DNA of 64,000 bases, from contig JAVTVY010037154.1 in NCBI GenBank assembly GCA_036873755.1, forward strand, positions 1 through 64,000, written 5' to 3'. Positions within the stretch are counted from its first letter, which is position 1. Each line of letters opens with the position of its first letter. Under the pieces are notes generated by a model. It saw nothing but the letters and a program-made list of their open reading frames with translations, had not been told where the DNA came from and did no database searches. The position numbers were made by a program, and so were the translations under genes. Source of the DNA: Hanleya hanleyi (Eukaryota; Mollusca; Polyplacophora; Lepidopleurida; Hanleyidae). Shown here one piece after another: positions 36,051-48,700 of this stretch.

Positions 36051-37328
36051 TAATGTCATCGTTTCAGAAGATATGAAAATATTTCCACACTAAATATCCA
36101 TCCCAATTCCACCTTTTTCGATAACAGTGATACTAACAGACAAAAGGAAAACTACTTTTATGCGGCAGTTCTCCATATAGTTATGAAATTCTTCTTATAG
36201 TCGTTATTGTCATCTTTATACTTCATACAGCATCGAAACTAACACATTATTCGATTGAATATTTTAAATTATAATTTGTAGAACACATACCCGAACTAAA
36301 ATATATTTTCCGTTCTACGCAAATGGTACATGACGGTCATTCAAACATATTAGTTTAAAACTATATTTTTCCTGTTCATTCTTTCTCTTCGTCGTCGGTC
36401 AATTAATGAAGATATCTGACCATGCAATTAGGGAAGATTAATTCATACATGTCCTTAGTTTTTTTTGTTTTTTTTTGTGGTTTTCTTAACATAACTTACA
36501 AATATCATTTCCCCGAAGCAACAAAGGAAAGCCAGAAACGCATATCTTTTTTCACATACCTATTTGTGTCCCTAAAAAACTCGTCTCCACTCGGTAACTA
36601 ACTATTGGCGTTAATATACACGATGTATATCATATAGGACAAACGTGAAGATGGTATCTAAGGGAATAGGTTAATTTATGGTATGATACACAGTGAAAGG
36701 CCTTCGGGCGACCGTACTGATTTTACATATATATCACAAACGAACTTCTTCTGATTATAACCCACTTATACGAAACAGAATCAGCACACAAAGCTCGCCC
36801 TTGCCAGTCCGCCAATAATGGTTTTATGGACTTCAGGCATCATTAAAACATCAACAGGATCGTATTCAAAGCAAAAAAAGCGATACAGCAAATTATCAAC
36901 TATTTTTGGTGCTCAGTTGTTCTGAAGTTGTCCTTTGGAGGATGTTAGGCATGAAGAAATTACTGTTCGTAAATAGATATAGATATTTTTTAACATTAAA
37001 TGGTTCAGCAAAACAATTTGGATTTCCATAATATTAGTACACTAATGATAGAAGTTTTACAACAATGAAATGACTTGTTCATTGTCGAAATTGGGAAATA
37101 ATTAAGAAATAACAATATAAAAAGACAATGAACTTCATTTTCGTTAAGAATATAGATTGAACCCATCATTCAAACAGTAATTAAATAAAAAATATTCAAT
37201 AAAATTCATATTCATTTTAGCATAGTTTGAACTTCCCTTTCACATTTCTTTGCTATTTTGAAATAATGAAAATTGAAATAATTCATAATTTAAATAGAAC
37301 ATATTTATCATTTTTATAACAAACTCAC
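36051..37328. other. Intron start region, no gene recognised
   Basis: Very AT-rich, with T runs near 36460. Nothing beyond the exon 1 donor at its right end. Confidence 0.5.
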
Positions 37329-38131
37329 CTGTACCACTCAAAACCTTTGTGATAAAAGCGGTCAAAAAAGTGAGTTTCTGGTCCGGGCGCTCTTACATCT
37401 GGATGAAGGCGAATAAATTCCAATAAAGCTCGTGTTCCACCTTTTTTCACACCTATAATAATGGCTTGAGGTAGTTTTCTGAGAGCCTTAGTTTCTGCAC
37501 CTAATACTGCGTACTTTGTTGAATAAGTTTGATTCGAAGAATTATTGTTCTCCGTGTTTAACGTTTTATCTTGGAATGAACTCGATGAAGGCAAGTTTAC
37601 GCCAGTCTGTTCACTATTTACATCTACATCACTATTAAGTTTGGTCCTTGATAATAACTTACTAACATTGCTGTCCAAGTTCAGCAATATATTGGCAGTA
37701 TTCCTGTCACCCGGGGTAAATCCATGGTGATGATCTACACGTGTTTTTATTGAGATGCTGTTACGAGAATTCCCGTCTCTGATCACAGCGTTAACATAGC
37801 CTGTGCTATCCATAGCCTTTAGCGACCTGTGTTTGCTTGATGACGGGGACTGTAAATCAAGCACGTTACTTCCCGAATATTGTAGCCCCGTTAAGGTACT
37901 TTTTATCCCAGTGTTTCGGTGTCTCACGCTCTCTGACACGACGGCGTAACAAGCAAACAGCAAGGTCGCCATGGACAGAAGAGTGGCCGCACACATGATG
38001 GACAGTGTCAACCAAATTCTCCCTCTGCAAAGTGACAGAACATTCGTCCAAGGAATCACGCGACAACATCCAGTGCCCTCTATGGAATAAGTACTATCCA
38101 CATGTCGCACTCTTAAAGTGACTCTCCGCAT
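37329..38131 (-). CDS. HS3ST: Heparan sulfate 3-O-sulfotransferase, coding exon 1 (N-terminal part)
   Basis: First coding exon of a Golgi type II sulfotransferase that moves sulfate from PAPS to the 3-OH of glucosamine in heparan sulfate. Residues 1-38 form a basic cytoplasmic tail, about 39-64 a hydrophobic membrane anchor (following CRGRIW), and 65-218 a Ser/Asn-rich stem with Asn-x-Ser/Thr sites. The catalytic domain starts at [16 protein letters not shown] (about 224-240), the 5'-phosphosulfate-binding loop with KKGGTR at 229-234. PETHFFDR at 251-258 holds the catalytic-base Glu252 plus His254 and Asp257; vertebrate paralogues have PEPHFFDR. The exon ends in WY plus two bases of an Arg codon at CAG/GTGAGT. 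The frame is open for ten more codons upstream, but these begin at GTG and an in-frame TGA lies just above, so the ATG at 38131 (G at -3) is the chosen start. Family assignment is firm. The paralogue (2, 3, 4 or 6) is not resolved, though the long stem argues against the type 1 secreted form. Confidence 0.93.
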
Positions 38132-38420
38132 GACGTACTCGACTACATGTATATCTAGCACGGTTACTCGCCATCAAAACACAAATTCACGTTTTTCCGA
38201 GGAGCTGCAGCCGGGCCTTGTTGTTGAGTGAACTCCCGACTGTTTACTGTCAGAGAGATGTCCCCCACCCTAAGACCTGCCACCCGTAATGTTTCTACAC
38301 AATTCATAGTGCACGGTTCAAAGACATTGATCTAATACTGTTTTCCAGGCCGCTGGACGGATATAAGAGAGAGAGTTTCAACGTGCGCCGACCGCAGGTA
38401 GAAGACGAGTCACATGGTGT
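38132..38420 (-). promoter_or_regulatory. Presumed 5' leader and promoter side of HS3ST
   Basis: This is the stretch immediately upstream of the HS3ST start codon on the minus strand. In-frame TGA, then CpG-containing and less AT-rich sequence, with a CT-rich run and TATATCC near 38355-38370 that is only a weak TATA resemblance. There is no acceptor-like sequence close enough to require a further upstream coding exon. A good TATAAAAG at 38551-38558 points the other way (plus strand) and has no gene after it. The transcription start cannot be placed from sequence. Confidence 0.3.
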
Positions 38421-40289
38421 GTGCGGTGGCTGTGATTGGAGGAGCGCCAAGCATCTGTGTTGGAGTATAGGGGGCATTTAACACGATCAGTCAAAACCTG
38501 ATACCATTCCCGCTCTAGATATAGTATTAGTTTAACGTGACAGTCAAAAGTATAAAAGACGAGCGTTTTTAAAGGAGAAGAATAATTTTCTCAGCGGGGA
38601 GAAGGGAGACTGAACAGGGCTTTTCTAGCTTAAGGCCAAAAGAGACAGCCAATGTTTTCAGAGGCCAGCATAGCCCCGAACTCTCGATACTGCTGTGACC
38701 GATAATTATCGTCTATTGAAGAACATTCAATGTCCTTGAACAGCTTCAGAATGAATACAGGACAAAATGGGTCGTTCCTTTTATGATTTTTTTTCGTAAT
38801 ATACCGATTGACTATCGACATGCATTTGATCTTCCAAAACGATCTTCATATATTCTCACCGATACATGACTGTGGATACTGGATTATTTAAGGGAGCCTA
38901 AATTCAGTTGGATGCATGCTATAGTCCGTATGCTTGCCTACACCAGAAATATCGCTGTGGGTGGGTAGAGTTATGCCCCCTTCATGGCAATGATGAATCT
39001 CTTTTCTGAAAATGAATCGAAACTAAATCGCATGTTGGACTTCTCATATTTGTTACATAACAAAGACAGTTCCGGACCACAATCTATATAGAGTATCGTA
39101 AGTCATTTCACGAGAATCGATATCAATGATATGGGATTGTTTATTTACGCTGTAGCAGACGTTGCAAAACAATTTTTGTGGAATGATTGAAGATTAAAGC
39201 AAGATACTCTGGGAAAAAGTAGAACAAAATTAATGGTTAATGTAATAACATGTTTCTAGAACTTCATTAAAAACGCTGAATACTTTAAGCTATCCTACTG
39301 GGATTAGCATCGAAATAATTTGAGACTGGATCATAAGGTATCAATGAGTCTACTAAACACAGAGAATGGCTGATAGATTTCCATTAGAATCAACTCTAGT
39401 GATGGCGCCAGACAAGTCTTCTTTTCCTACACTGTATCCCCGCACTGTTTGATCTCGTGACATTTAATTTCCTAGGAGGAAGACAATTTCGCATCGATTT
39501 ACTTAAACGTTCGATATATACCATCCAGGATATGAAGAAAATCAGCACGTTTAAAAGCGCGGACCTCGTTGAAAACTGGGGATGTGATCGTTATGTGCCC
39601 CTAGCGATGCGTTATACACCCGTCACTGTCACAGCTATATCTTGCATGCAACTTACGTAATATTGACTTCGCTCAATATGGCAGCGACATCGTAATTCAT
39701 TTGTAAAATAGATCTCGATATTTCACCTAATAGATCTCGATATTTCATTTTCGAAATAGACAGCGTTTTTACTAAGAAGACTCATGCAAGAGCTTTTGAT
39801 ATCATTGGAAACCCATGTATGGAAGTAATTTCGATAATATGATCTTCAGTTTAGCGCATGAAAGCAATGTCTACGATACCAAAATATAGAACTAGTTTAA
39901 GCCGGAACACTTCATCGTACAAACCAAAGTACATTGTGATGTATAAAAAATATCAATATTGTGAACGCATCAGTAATGGTCATCAGTACTTAGAAGGGCA
40001 TATGTGTAATCAGAAGCAAATGAATTTGACGTGTGTATTATTAGATTAGGTTAGATAGACGGAACTGGCACTCGTAAACAGCCTACACCACTATTGTCTT
40101 TCCCAGATAATATATATATCCGAGATGTTTTCGGCGATATGTTGGAGAAAATTTATCGGACGATATTGAAACTTCACACAGTAGATGAACTAAAAAGTAC
40201 TAATTTTATTCCAAAGAATCAAGAAAATCCTTTCCGTAGTTCTCAATAAATCGCGAGAACAAAAATTAGATCGGAGATTTGTGGGTTAT
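38421..40289. other. Upstream of HS3ST, no gene recognised
   Basis: A TATAAAAG on the plus strand at 38551 has no gene following. Two AATAGATCTCGATATTTCA(C/T)-type short duplicates lie near 39705-39750. Nothing else seen. Confidence 0.5.
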
Positions 40290-40946
40290 GTCATGACGTC
40301 AAGCCTGCATGTCATAACACTTGGAGATCAACGTCATCGTGGTCCTAAAATAACACGGAAGGTATTGGTGATTTTCGTCAATTCTCAACACATTTTAATG
40401 AAATATGGGGGAAATTTTTTTTTAGTTTATATACTGTGTGATGTTTCAATGTTGTACGATCGATTGTCTCCGAATTATCGACGAAAACGTCTCGGATATA
40501 CTATCTTGGACAGACAGCAGACGCTTGCACAGTCCATACACACGCAAGACGAAATGCAAAGGTGCGAAGCGGGGAATCATGGGTGTGACTAATTATGTAC
40601 GTTTTATAAGCGTATTCGTCATGACGTCAAGCCTGCATGTCATAACACTTGGAGATCAACGTCATCGTGGTCCTAAAATAACACGGAAGGTATTGGTGAT
40701 TTTCGTCAATTCTCAACACATTTTAATGAAATATGGGGGAATTTTTTTTTTAGTTTATATACTGTGTGATGTTTCAATGTTGTATGATCGATTGTCTCCG
40801 AATTATCGACGAAAACGTCTCGGATATACTATCTTGGACAGACAGCAGACGCTTGCACAGTCCATACACACGCAAGACGAAATGCAAAGGTGCCAAGCGG
40901 GGAATCATGGGTGTGACTAATTATGTACGTTTTATAAGCGTATTCC
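40290..40946. repeat. 328-bp tandem duplication
   Basis: Two copies (40290-40617, 40618-40946) start GTCATGACGTCAAGCCTGCA and end GTTTTATAAGCGTATTC. They differ at only a few positions (T-run length, TGTACGATCG/TGTATGATCG, GTGCGAAG/GTGCCAAG). The junction is exact. The frames in the two copies repeat each other and match nothing known. Confidence 0.95.
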
Positions 40947-41489
40947 TATTTATATGAGTATTCGAATTCCAGCATCTGAGCTCATCCCCCGTGAAGCAAA
41001 CACTCGATTTTTATTTTTTAGTCTGCGCCAACACGACACAAACGAATCTTACCGCGCAACTACGTCACAGCACGTGTTAGAAGCCGGGAGGCGGTGGCCA
41101 ATGCATTCTAGCTAGTGTAATGTAGGGATTCTGACTTCTAGTTCTTTTACTTCTGGAATAACGAAGATATGTATAATACAAGGGGAGAGCGATTCCATGA
41201 CATCAGTATGACAATGAGATCAGCAATCACCAAGGTCCCAATACTCTTTATTTGCTCTTACTCACCTAATAACCAGGAAAATCAATACCCATGGACATCA
41301 GGAGGGAAACTTGGGGTAATACCGTGCGCCTATCGTCGGGAAAACTCGTATAATATACTTCTTGGTATAGTTATACACTTGGTCCGTTGTCTGCTGACGG
41401 AGAAACCACCGAAATGCGTTTTCTTAGTCTCCTATATCATTCAAGTTTTAATCCATGGTGTTGTGCTACGCCTGGAAGGGGGCAATACT
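40947..41489. other. No gene recognised
   Basis: A 122-codon plus-strand frame from ATG at 41169 is not recognised, and it runs into the dispersed repeat. Probably non-coding. Confidence 0.4.
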
Positions 41490-41640
41490 ATCTTCACAAT
41501 GTCAATGTTTCTTTTTGGGCCAAAGTCGAAACCTTGACCATCTTGCATAGCAGACCACCTACTTTCAGTGTATACCAATCTGTTGTCACATGATAACATG
41601 CCATGGTAGCGTAAAACAAGTGATCTGATTGGTCAATATA
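41490..41640 (-). repeat. Dispersed repeat, copy 2 (reverse orientation)
   Basis: Reverse-complement relative of 2745-2892. The best-kept blocks are TATTGACCAATCAGATCACT and TGCAAGATGGTCAAGGTTTC. Confidence 0.75.
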
Positions 41641-41748
41641 TTCAGGACTTTGCTTTGCTGTTTGCCTTGAATTTACAGTTGCATATTTCATAAATACGAT
41701 TCATTCCCATGTGTACCAGAAGTATCTAATATAGAGATACTCCTGGAG

Positions 41749-41947
41749 CACATGCCCGCAAGAGTTTTGGGGGGTGTGGGCGGTGGTATTAAGGTGAAGT
41801 GTCGAAATATGGGGTCTCTATATATAACCCTATGCTTGATGTGGATTTATATAAAGCATGGGATTATATATAGAGACCCCATATTTCGACACTTCATCCT
41901 AATACCACCGCCCACACCCCTAAAAACTCTTGTTTTGCGGGCCTGTG
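41749..41947. mobile_element. Fold-back MITE, copy 2 (both tips present)
   Basis: A 199-bp near-palindrome from CACATGCCCGCAAGAG to CTCTTGTTTTGCGGGCCTGTG. Its module order is the same as copy 1 at 9835-10031. The left tip lost AAAC relative to the right. The two copies reconstruct a terminal consensus beginning CACAGGCCCGCAAAACAAG. Confidence 0.88.
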
Positions 41948-43319
41948 CCCTGGGGTAATACCGGATTACAAATGCTGGGTTACAATCAACTTCATATATC
42001 CAATAGTACCGCTAATCTCGTCGAGTCGTTTGGCGTAAACATTTGGCATAAATGGGACATGATCTTTGGCCGTTGACTTTTGACCTAAAATGTGGGGTGG
42101 ATCATGGAGTGTAAGTAAGCAAGTAAGTTTTATTTTCCTCGCCTTTATTCAAAGATGCAGGTGTCTGTGGTGTGGTACATAACATGTGACTGTGACGTCA
42201 GTAATAGTAGAGAAACCAGGTACGACCCTATAGGTTAAACCGTTACCTTCGGATTACGGATTCGGCCTCAGATTATAGATATACCATTTAGCATTGTGAG
42301 TGATATGCGTCTGGTGTATCGTTATGCATAGAAATTAATTCGCAAAAGCCTCATAATTACGCATTGTGGTCCGATTTTAAGTACTAATTACACATTATTA
42401 CAACTGATATCTGCTCGTACCCTCCCCCCCCTCTCTCTTTTTTTTTTTTCTTTTTTTCGATAAATCTAGGGAAGTGGCGAAATCCGAAAAGGGAGTGAAA
42501 CAGATGCTAGACGCGAAGAAACAGTTCCCCCGCGTTGGTCCGCAGTCCGCGTCCGGTAATACCCCATATTCTCTGATTGGTCTGTGAACGGCGATATCTA
42601 CCGTATATTTCCATAAATTAGTTTTCTGCATCCTCAATTTGTGTCATTATAGAAATGACCCTATAGTGTTCAGAATTATGGATAGCCCAGTCGATCTAAT
42701 AATAGTTGTGAAGTGACATCACACGAGCTGAATATCGCCCGTCGAGAGCTGATGAATATTAGTTTCACAGCCCACTGTGTTCGATAACTTGATCATTTAC
42801 ATATCTCATCATGTAACTTACCTTCATCAGAAAAAGTAAAGCTGTACAAGAAAACAAACTTCCAATCATAGAAGGTCATCAACAATACAAAGACATCAGT
42901 AACACAAGGGGATTGGGAAATACAATGATATGAAAACCATTATCCAGGGAGTAGATCACATTCATTACAACAGTGAGAATGTGCTTAAACTTCTACTAAC
43001 TTAAGATAGATAAGGTAGACACGTAAAAAAAAATGGGGGTCCCCATACAATCTGTATATATATTGCATCATTTGTTTAAAGGCGGGGCGGGGGCAGCCCC
43101 CAATATGAAGAGTGGCGGCAAGGACGACTTTGCCCCCCCCCCCCAATAATTGTAACTGACGTGCCTTGAAAAGGATCAGATACTGTGTAGAGAACCGTCT
43201 GAAATTCCAAAATTTTCCGGGGGAGTACCCCCATCCCCCCGATCACATCTTCAGAAACCCCAAGTGTTGACCCTGCTTACATTTGAATATCATCGGCGAA
43301 TTATTTTCGAAGCAACGTG
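41948..43319. other. No gene recognised; G/C-run-rich fragment
   Basis: 43080-43260 has GGGGCGGGGGCAGCCCCC and CCGGGGGAGTACCCCCATCC, a style of degenerate dispersed repeat. Weak relatives of the following 40-bp unit (ACATCAGTAACACAAGG) begin near 42890. Confidence 0.45.
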
Positions 43320-44735
43320 GGGGAAATCAGTAGTACTAGTACAGAGATATCAGTAATCTGGGTACATCAGTAGCACAGAGATACCATTACAATGAATACA
43401 TCAGCAATATAGTACAGAGATATAAGTGCTATGAGTACATCAGCAGTGTTAGTATAGAGATATCAGTAATACGAGTAAACCAGTATTACCAGTACAGATA
43501 TATCAGTACTACGAGTACATCAGTATAGTACCAGCACAGAGATATGAGTACATAGCAGTATCAGCACAGAGATATCATTAAAATGAGTACATCAGTAGAA
43601 ACAGCACACAGATATCAGTGCTATGAGTACATCAGTAGAACGAATACAGAGAGATATCAGTGCTTAGAGTACTTCAGTAGTACCAGCACAGAGATATCAG
43701 TGCTAGGGGTACATCAGTATTACCAGCAAATAGATATCAGTGTTATGAGTACATCTGTATAGCACCAACACAGATATCAGCGCTATGAATACACCAGTAG
43801 CACCAGCACAGAGATATCAGTACTATGAGTACATCAGTATAACACCGGTACAGAGATAACAGTACTATGAGTACATCAGTAGTACCAGCGCAGACATCAG
43901 TGCTGTGAGTACATCAGTAGTACCAGCACATAGATATCAGTAATATCATCTATGAGTCCATCAGCATGGCACCAGTATATCAGTATTATGAGTACATCGG
44001 TAGTACCAGCACATAGATATCTGTGCTATGAGTACATCAGTAGTACCAGCACAGAGATAGCATTGCTATGAGTACACCAGTAACACCAGTACAGAGATAT
44101 CAGTGTTACGAATACATCAGTAGTACCAGCACAGAGAGATCAGTGCTACGAGTACCTCATTAGTACCAGCACATAGATATCATTGCTATGAGTACATCAG
44201 TATAGCACAAGCACAGAGATATCAGTACTATGAGTACATCAGTAGCACCAGTACAGAGATATCAGTGTTATGAGTACACCAGTAGTACCAGCACAGAGAT
44301 ATTATTGCTATGAGTACATCAGTATAGCGCCAGCACAGAGATATCAGTACTATTAGTACGGATACATGAGTAGTACCAGAACAGAGATATCAGTGCTGAG
44401 TACATCAGTATAGCACCAGTACAGAGATATCAGTACCATGAGTACATCAGTATAATACTAGCAAAGAGATATCAATGCTATGAGTACATCAGTAGTACCA
44501 GCACTGAGTACATAAGTAGTACCAGAAATATCCATAATGTGAGTACTTCAGTAGTAGCGGTACAGAAATATGTGTAATATGAATACATTAGTGGTACCAG
44601 TACAGAGTTATCAGTACTATGAGTACATCAGTAGTACCATCAGATATATCCGTAACATGAGTACATCAGTAGTACCAGTACAGAGATATCCGTAATATGA
44701 GTACATCAGTAGTACGAGTACAGATATATAAGTAC
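43320..44735. repeat. ~40-bp minisatellite, about 34 degenerate copies
   Basis: Unit AGTAGTACCAGCACAGAGAT + ATCAGTGCTATGAGTACATC, with 36-46 base variants (extra TATA, missing GAGAT). It fades into single modules to about 45000. Frequent TGA in all frames; no coding. Confidence 0.93.
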
Positions 44736-45571
44736 TACACACACGCAACTAATGCAATGTTATAGCTATTTAATTACGTTAGTAATATACGAATACGTAT
44801 CGTAATACATAGATATTAGTTATTTACAAAGTAAATATCAGTAATACAGAGAGTTTGTCCCTGAGAGAGATATCAGTAATACTATGATAGCTCTAATATA
44901 AATATAAAAGTAATGCACTAATAGTAGTTATATAAATACATCAGTTATACAATACTCAGGGTAATCTGTTATGCTGCCCACCTCATACAAGGACAGCAGT
45001 AACACAATGGCACTGAATACATGGGAATTGTTAATACATTCATTTGATACTTCATTTGAACCATCATGATATGTACTCTGACGGTACAGTGCATGAACGC
45101 AGGTAAAACAACAGCATTGGTAGTATAATATAGAATATGGTTCGCCTAGTAGTACAAGAACATTTGTCAAACAGGACATCAGTGATACAAATGGCATGGA
45201 TGCGATGACATTGACGATCTAAGAATTTACATGTATTATATACAGATATGGTGAGGATATAATAGACCCCGTGCCTAAACAACTGTAAGGCAAAACAAAT
45301 CAGTAATATTCACTAGGACACTGACTGATACAAGGATATATGCAATTCTCCATGCGATAAACCATTGGTGTTGGCGTGCAATCGGTAAAGCATGAATAAT
45401 GCAAGCCAAATTTTCCAATGTCAAGTTCTGTAGGTTCTCATCGTATGCAGAAAATACTGATTGAAACAAGTCAGTAGCTTGTGATTAACGCGATGCTTGA
45501 AGCAGCACCAAATACGGTGAGGGTGGGATAAAAATCATGACGGACACTCACGGAGTAAGCCAGTGTGACAT

Positions 45572-45720
45572 TGTTGCTGTTGATGTTGTTGTTGTTGTTG
45601 ATGTTATTGTAACAGATTGGTGTCACTGTTGAAACATTGCTTAAACAGCAAATCACAGCAGACTGAAACTTCACACACATATGACTCAGCTTGAGTGGAT
45701 GCAATATTAATGCGAACCTG
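45572..45720 (+). repeat. (TTG)n tract plus a module shared with 16.2 kb
   Basis: TTG/GATG triplets are followed at 45664 by CTGAAACTTCACACACATAT...GGATGCAAT. This resembles CTGAAAATTCACACACACATAT...TGATGCAAC at 16292, after the other satellite and its own TTG tract. The similarity is short but is in the same order and strand. Confidence 0.5.
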
Positions 45721-48700
45721 CTGAATATTTGAATAATAATACGTTTAGTACATTTATGAATTTTATCATTTCCAAAGATAATTTACTGCTAGATATAATG
45801 AGCTCTAGTGGTTATAATCCAGGAGAGAATCACGAGAAAATGTCAATCTGTAGCCCCTCCCCCCTCCCCCCTCTTAGACTTTGTTTGATTTTATGAAGCT
45901 TATTGAGCGATCAACATCTCCCAGGCAATTACATCATCATACCCGGTGCATATATCTACGGTAGTTCATAAGGTTTTTACATGCACCCGATTGCTTCCTA
46001 CTGGTTCGGAAAAGTTAACTGAAATGGGGGTAGGGGTACTTCAGCCTTCACAATTTTATCACTCCGGTGCTTAGCGATCTGAAACTTGCAATATTTTACT
46101 CAGAACTCAGAAATGGCCCTAGAAAATTGGGTTAGTTAAACCCTCGGTGGGAAAGTTAACTATCATCTTAATTGTTTCTATAAAACATACCCTTCAAGAT
46201 AAACCATGTTGCAATTTTGAAAAACAGTCAAACGGTCAATTTGCGACCAAAAGGTCAACTTGTTTTATATGAATACTGGTTTGTGTCTTGAACACAGTTT
46301 GCATTTGAACATATCAAAGATTTGCATTTAAAAAATATATCAAGGTCAATGGTCAATTTCAAGGTAAAAAAACTGAACATTGTGAGAATATATGGTCAAA
46401 ACTACTGTCTCAGTAATGCTTTATCAATGACATACTTTTACATCAAAACTACCGAAATTGTATCAACTTTGGCTTGTGTTTATAAGAATACAAATATTGC
46501 ATTTAACACAATGATCAAAAGAAATGCGAGCATTGATACAACCGTGATAGACAGAATGAAAAGAAAAACAATCCAATGTGTTGGTTTTCGTGGATTTGTT
46601 CATGATGCTTCTTGTGACAGATTATACAATATGGTCAAAATGATCTCCAGATGATCGAGTAAGATGTGGTACAGTTAAATTCAGAAATATAAACAGTTTT
46701 GGTACAAAACTGCTACAAAAGTAAGAAAAAATGTGTCGAAAAACAGGCATTTTATTTTGTCCCCATGCAGTGGGTCGCCATTTTGAATTCTCCCATGATG
46801 TTATGGACATAGTTATGTATTCAAACTACTTTCAACATGAGCCCAAAACGCTCTATGAGACTGGAAAGGTTGACGTTCTCACACTTGTCCGCTTCAGACT
46901 TATACCGAAGAGTTTAGCGAGATGTGTTGAAAAACTGATGACACCGGTATGGTTTATATAGGCTTTGATGGTTGGAGGGACTATTGAGACCTCTAACAAA
47001 ACCAAATCGATTTCTCAAGGTGGCAACCGGGTTTTTCATATCCAGGAATACCCTAGGAATGACCTCACCTAGTTGCTAGCTTCTGCTTGATGGGTTTAAC
47101 TAAAGTATTCTCTCTTTTTTTTCAGAATTGCCCCTGGGCTACCTCCGAATGGCGGCCTTTCAGATAAAATAATCCGAATGTCTCCAACTATAGTTTTATG
47201 TCGTCAAAATCAAGTCATAATCTCGGATATAATTTTTCTTCTAATTTTGGGTCAAGTTTTTCCCGATTTTCTGTGTTTCTCTCACTTCTCTCACTTCTGC
47301 TTGGAGTTATCTGGCATATAATCATGAAAGATATATCTCCCTTGTTTAATTCTAGCCCAGGCATGTCTTTCTCCTTAGGCCCGTTTTACCACAGCATGCA
47401 TTCATTTGATGTCAGGTCATGGCATGATCACAACCGAATAGGGGTAGGGGTGATTACCGCCTCACATTTTCTCATATAGAGCGATTAGACTTCCGGTACC
47501 TGCTTTAATAACGCTACTATAGCGTCATCAGTCTCGGAATTATATTTTGTCCTCATTTTTAACCGATCCTCACACATTGTTCTGTAGTTCTTTCATATAT
47601 TAATTCAAATGATAATATCTGGATAGTGCGCCAAAAAGTTCCATTTAGTATAAGTGTCGCATAGATTTAATTTTATGTGTTTTTTCTGGCGACAAGCCAT
47701 GAAAAAAATAGACATAGATAAACAAAATATGTTGAAGAGTGCATGAAAATTACATCCCTATGGACCAAGTATGTGTATGGTACACAAGGCATGATACATC
47801 TTGTCAGACAGACGAGCAGGTTGGAGGGTCCTTTTTCTTCTGCTTCATCCTTCCTGCTTACTCAGTTTTCTTGGCACGTCTCTGTCGTATTATTTTGTAG
47901 GCCTATATAAGTAGTTTCTGTTCTTCTCTCTGCTTTAGGAAAGGAGGGGGGGGGGGGAGAGGAATGCTATGCAGTCGGACTTTGGTCCATATTTCTCTTG
48001 TCCGCTAAAAGCGACATTTCGGGAACCACTGTGATGCCAGTTTCCGTGAATTTTGTATTTGTAAATGTAACTTCGATACAGTTTACTGGAATGAAATAGA
48101 GACTTGTATCCCTGGTCTCTTTGTGCAATCTTGGCAAGACAACTGACAGAATTTATTCATCATAGATATTCCATCCACTTATTGTTAACGTCATTTTGTC
48201 AATTACCTGTTTTTATAATAGTTTTTGGGAAGGCATTGAACTATTTGTTTTTGTTTGACAGTGTAAATTGGAAAGTATATATCAAATTGTAATACCCATA
48301 ATGTTTATCTGGCTTCAATCATGGAACTACATAAAAGAAAAAAGACATGTATCCATTTTCGATATTTCAAATATAGATGGAATATCTCCGAGGAAACGTC
48401 AGTTCCATCTAGTTATCCATAAAATATGCAATGTAAATTTGTATTTGGCAGCTAAAATGATGTGTATCTTTTGTTGCATAACCATCAGCTTGAATAATAA
48501 TTTTTTTATAAAAAGTATCCTGATTGCGAGAATAGATATAGATACCGGGTACAACGATTAAAACTAGAAAATGGTTGGAAAACCCTCTACCCCCATCTCT
48601 GAGTTGATTTTTATCCTTATCTAACAACAGTGAAGGTACCACGGTAGATCCGGTCTAGAACTGACCAGATGATACTCGTTCATAAACAGTGGTCAGACTG

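Larger units (their letters stand above)
20326..37328 (-). other. HS3ST: 17-kb intron of the HS3ST gene
   Basis: GT-AG intron of 17,003 bases, phase 2. Donor CAG/GTGAGT is at 37329/37328 and acceptor TTCTGCAG/A at 20326/20325. It holds a 32-bp minisatellite near the acceptor, an inverted-repeat pair at 29.0/30.3 kb, a TIR element at 32.35-32.87 kb, a cluster of short palindromes at 35.9-36.05 kb, and one possible opposite-strand exon at 33.97 kb. Open frames of up to about 145 codons on either strand inside it match nothing I recognise. Confidence 0.9.

Noticed and set aside
38551..38558. Perfect TATAAAAG considered as the HS3ST promoter
   Set aside because: It is on the plus strand, pointing away from the gene, and no plus-strand gene follows.
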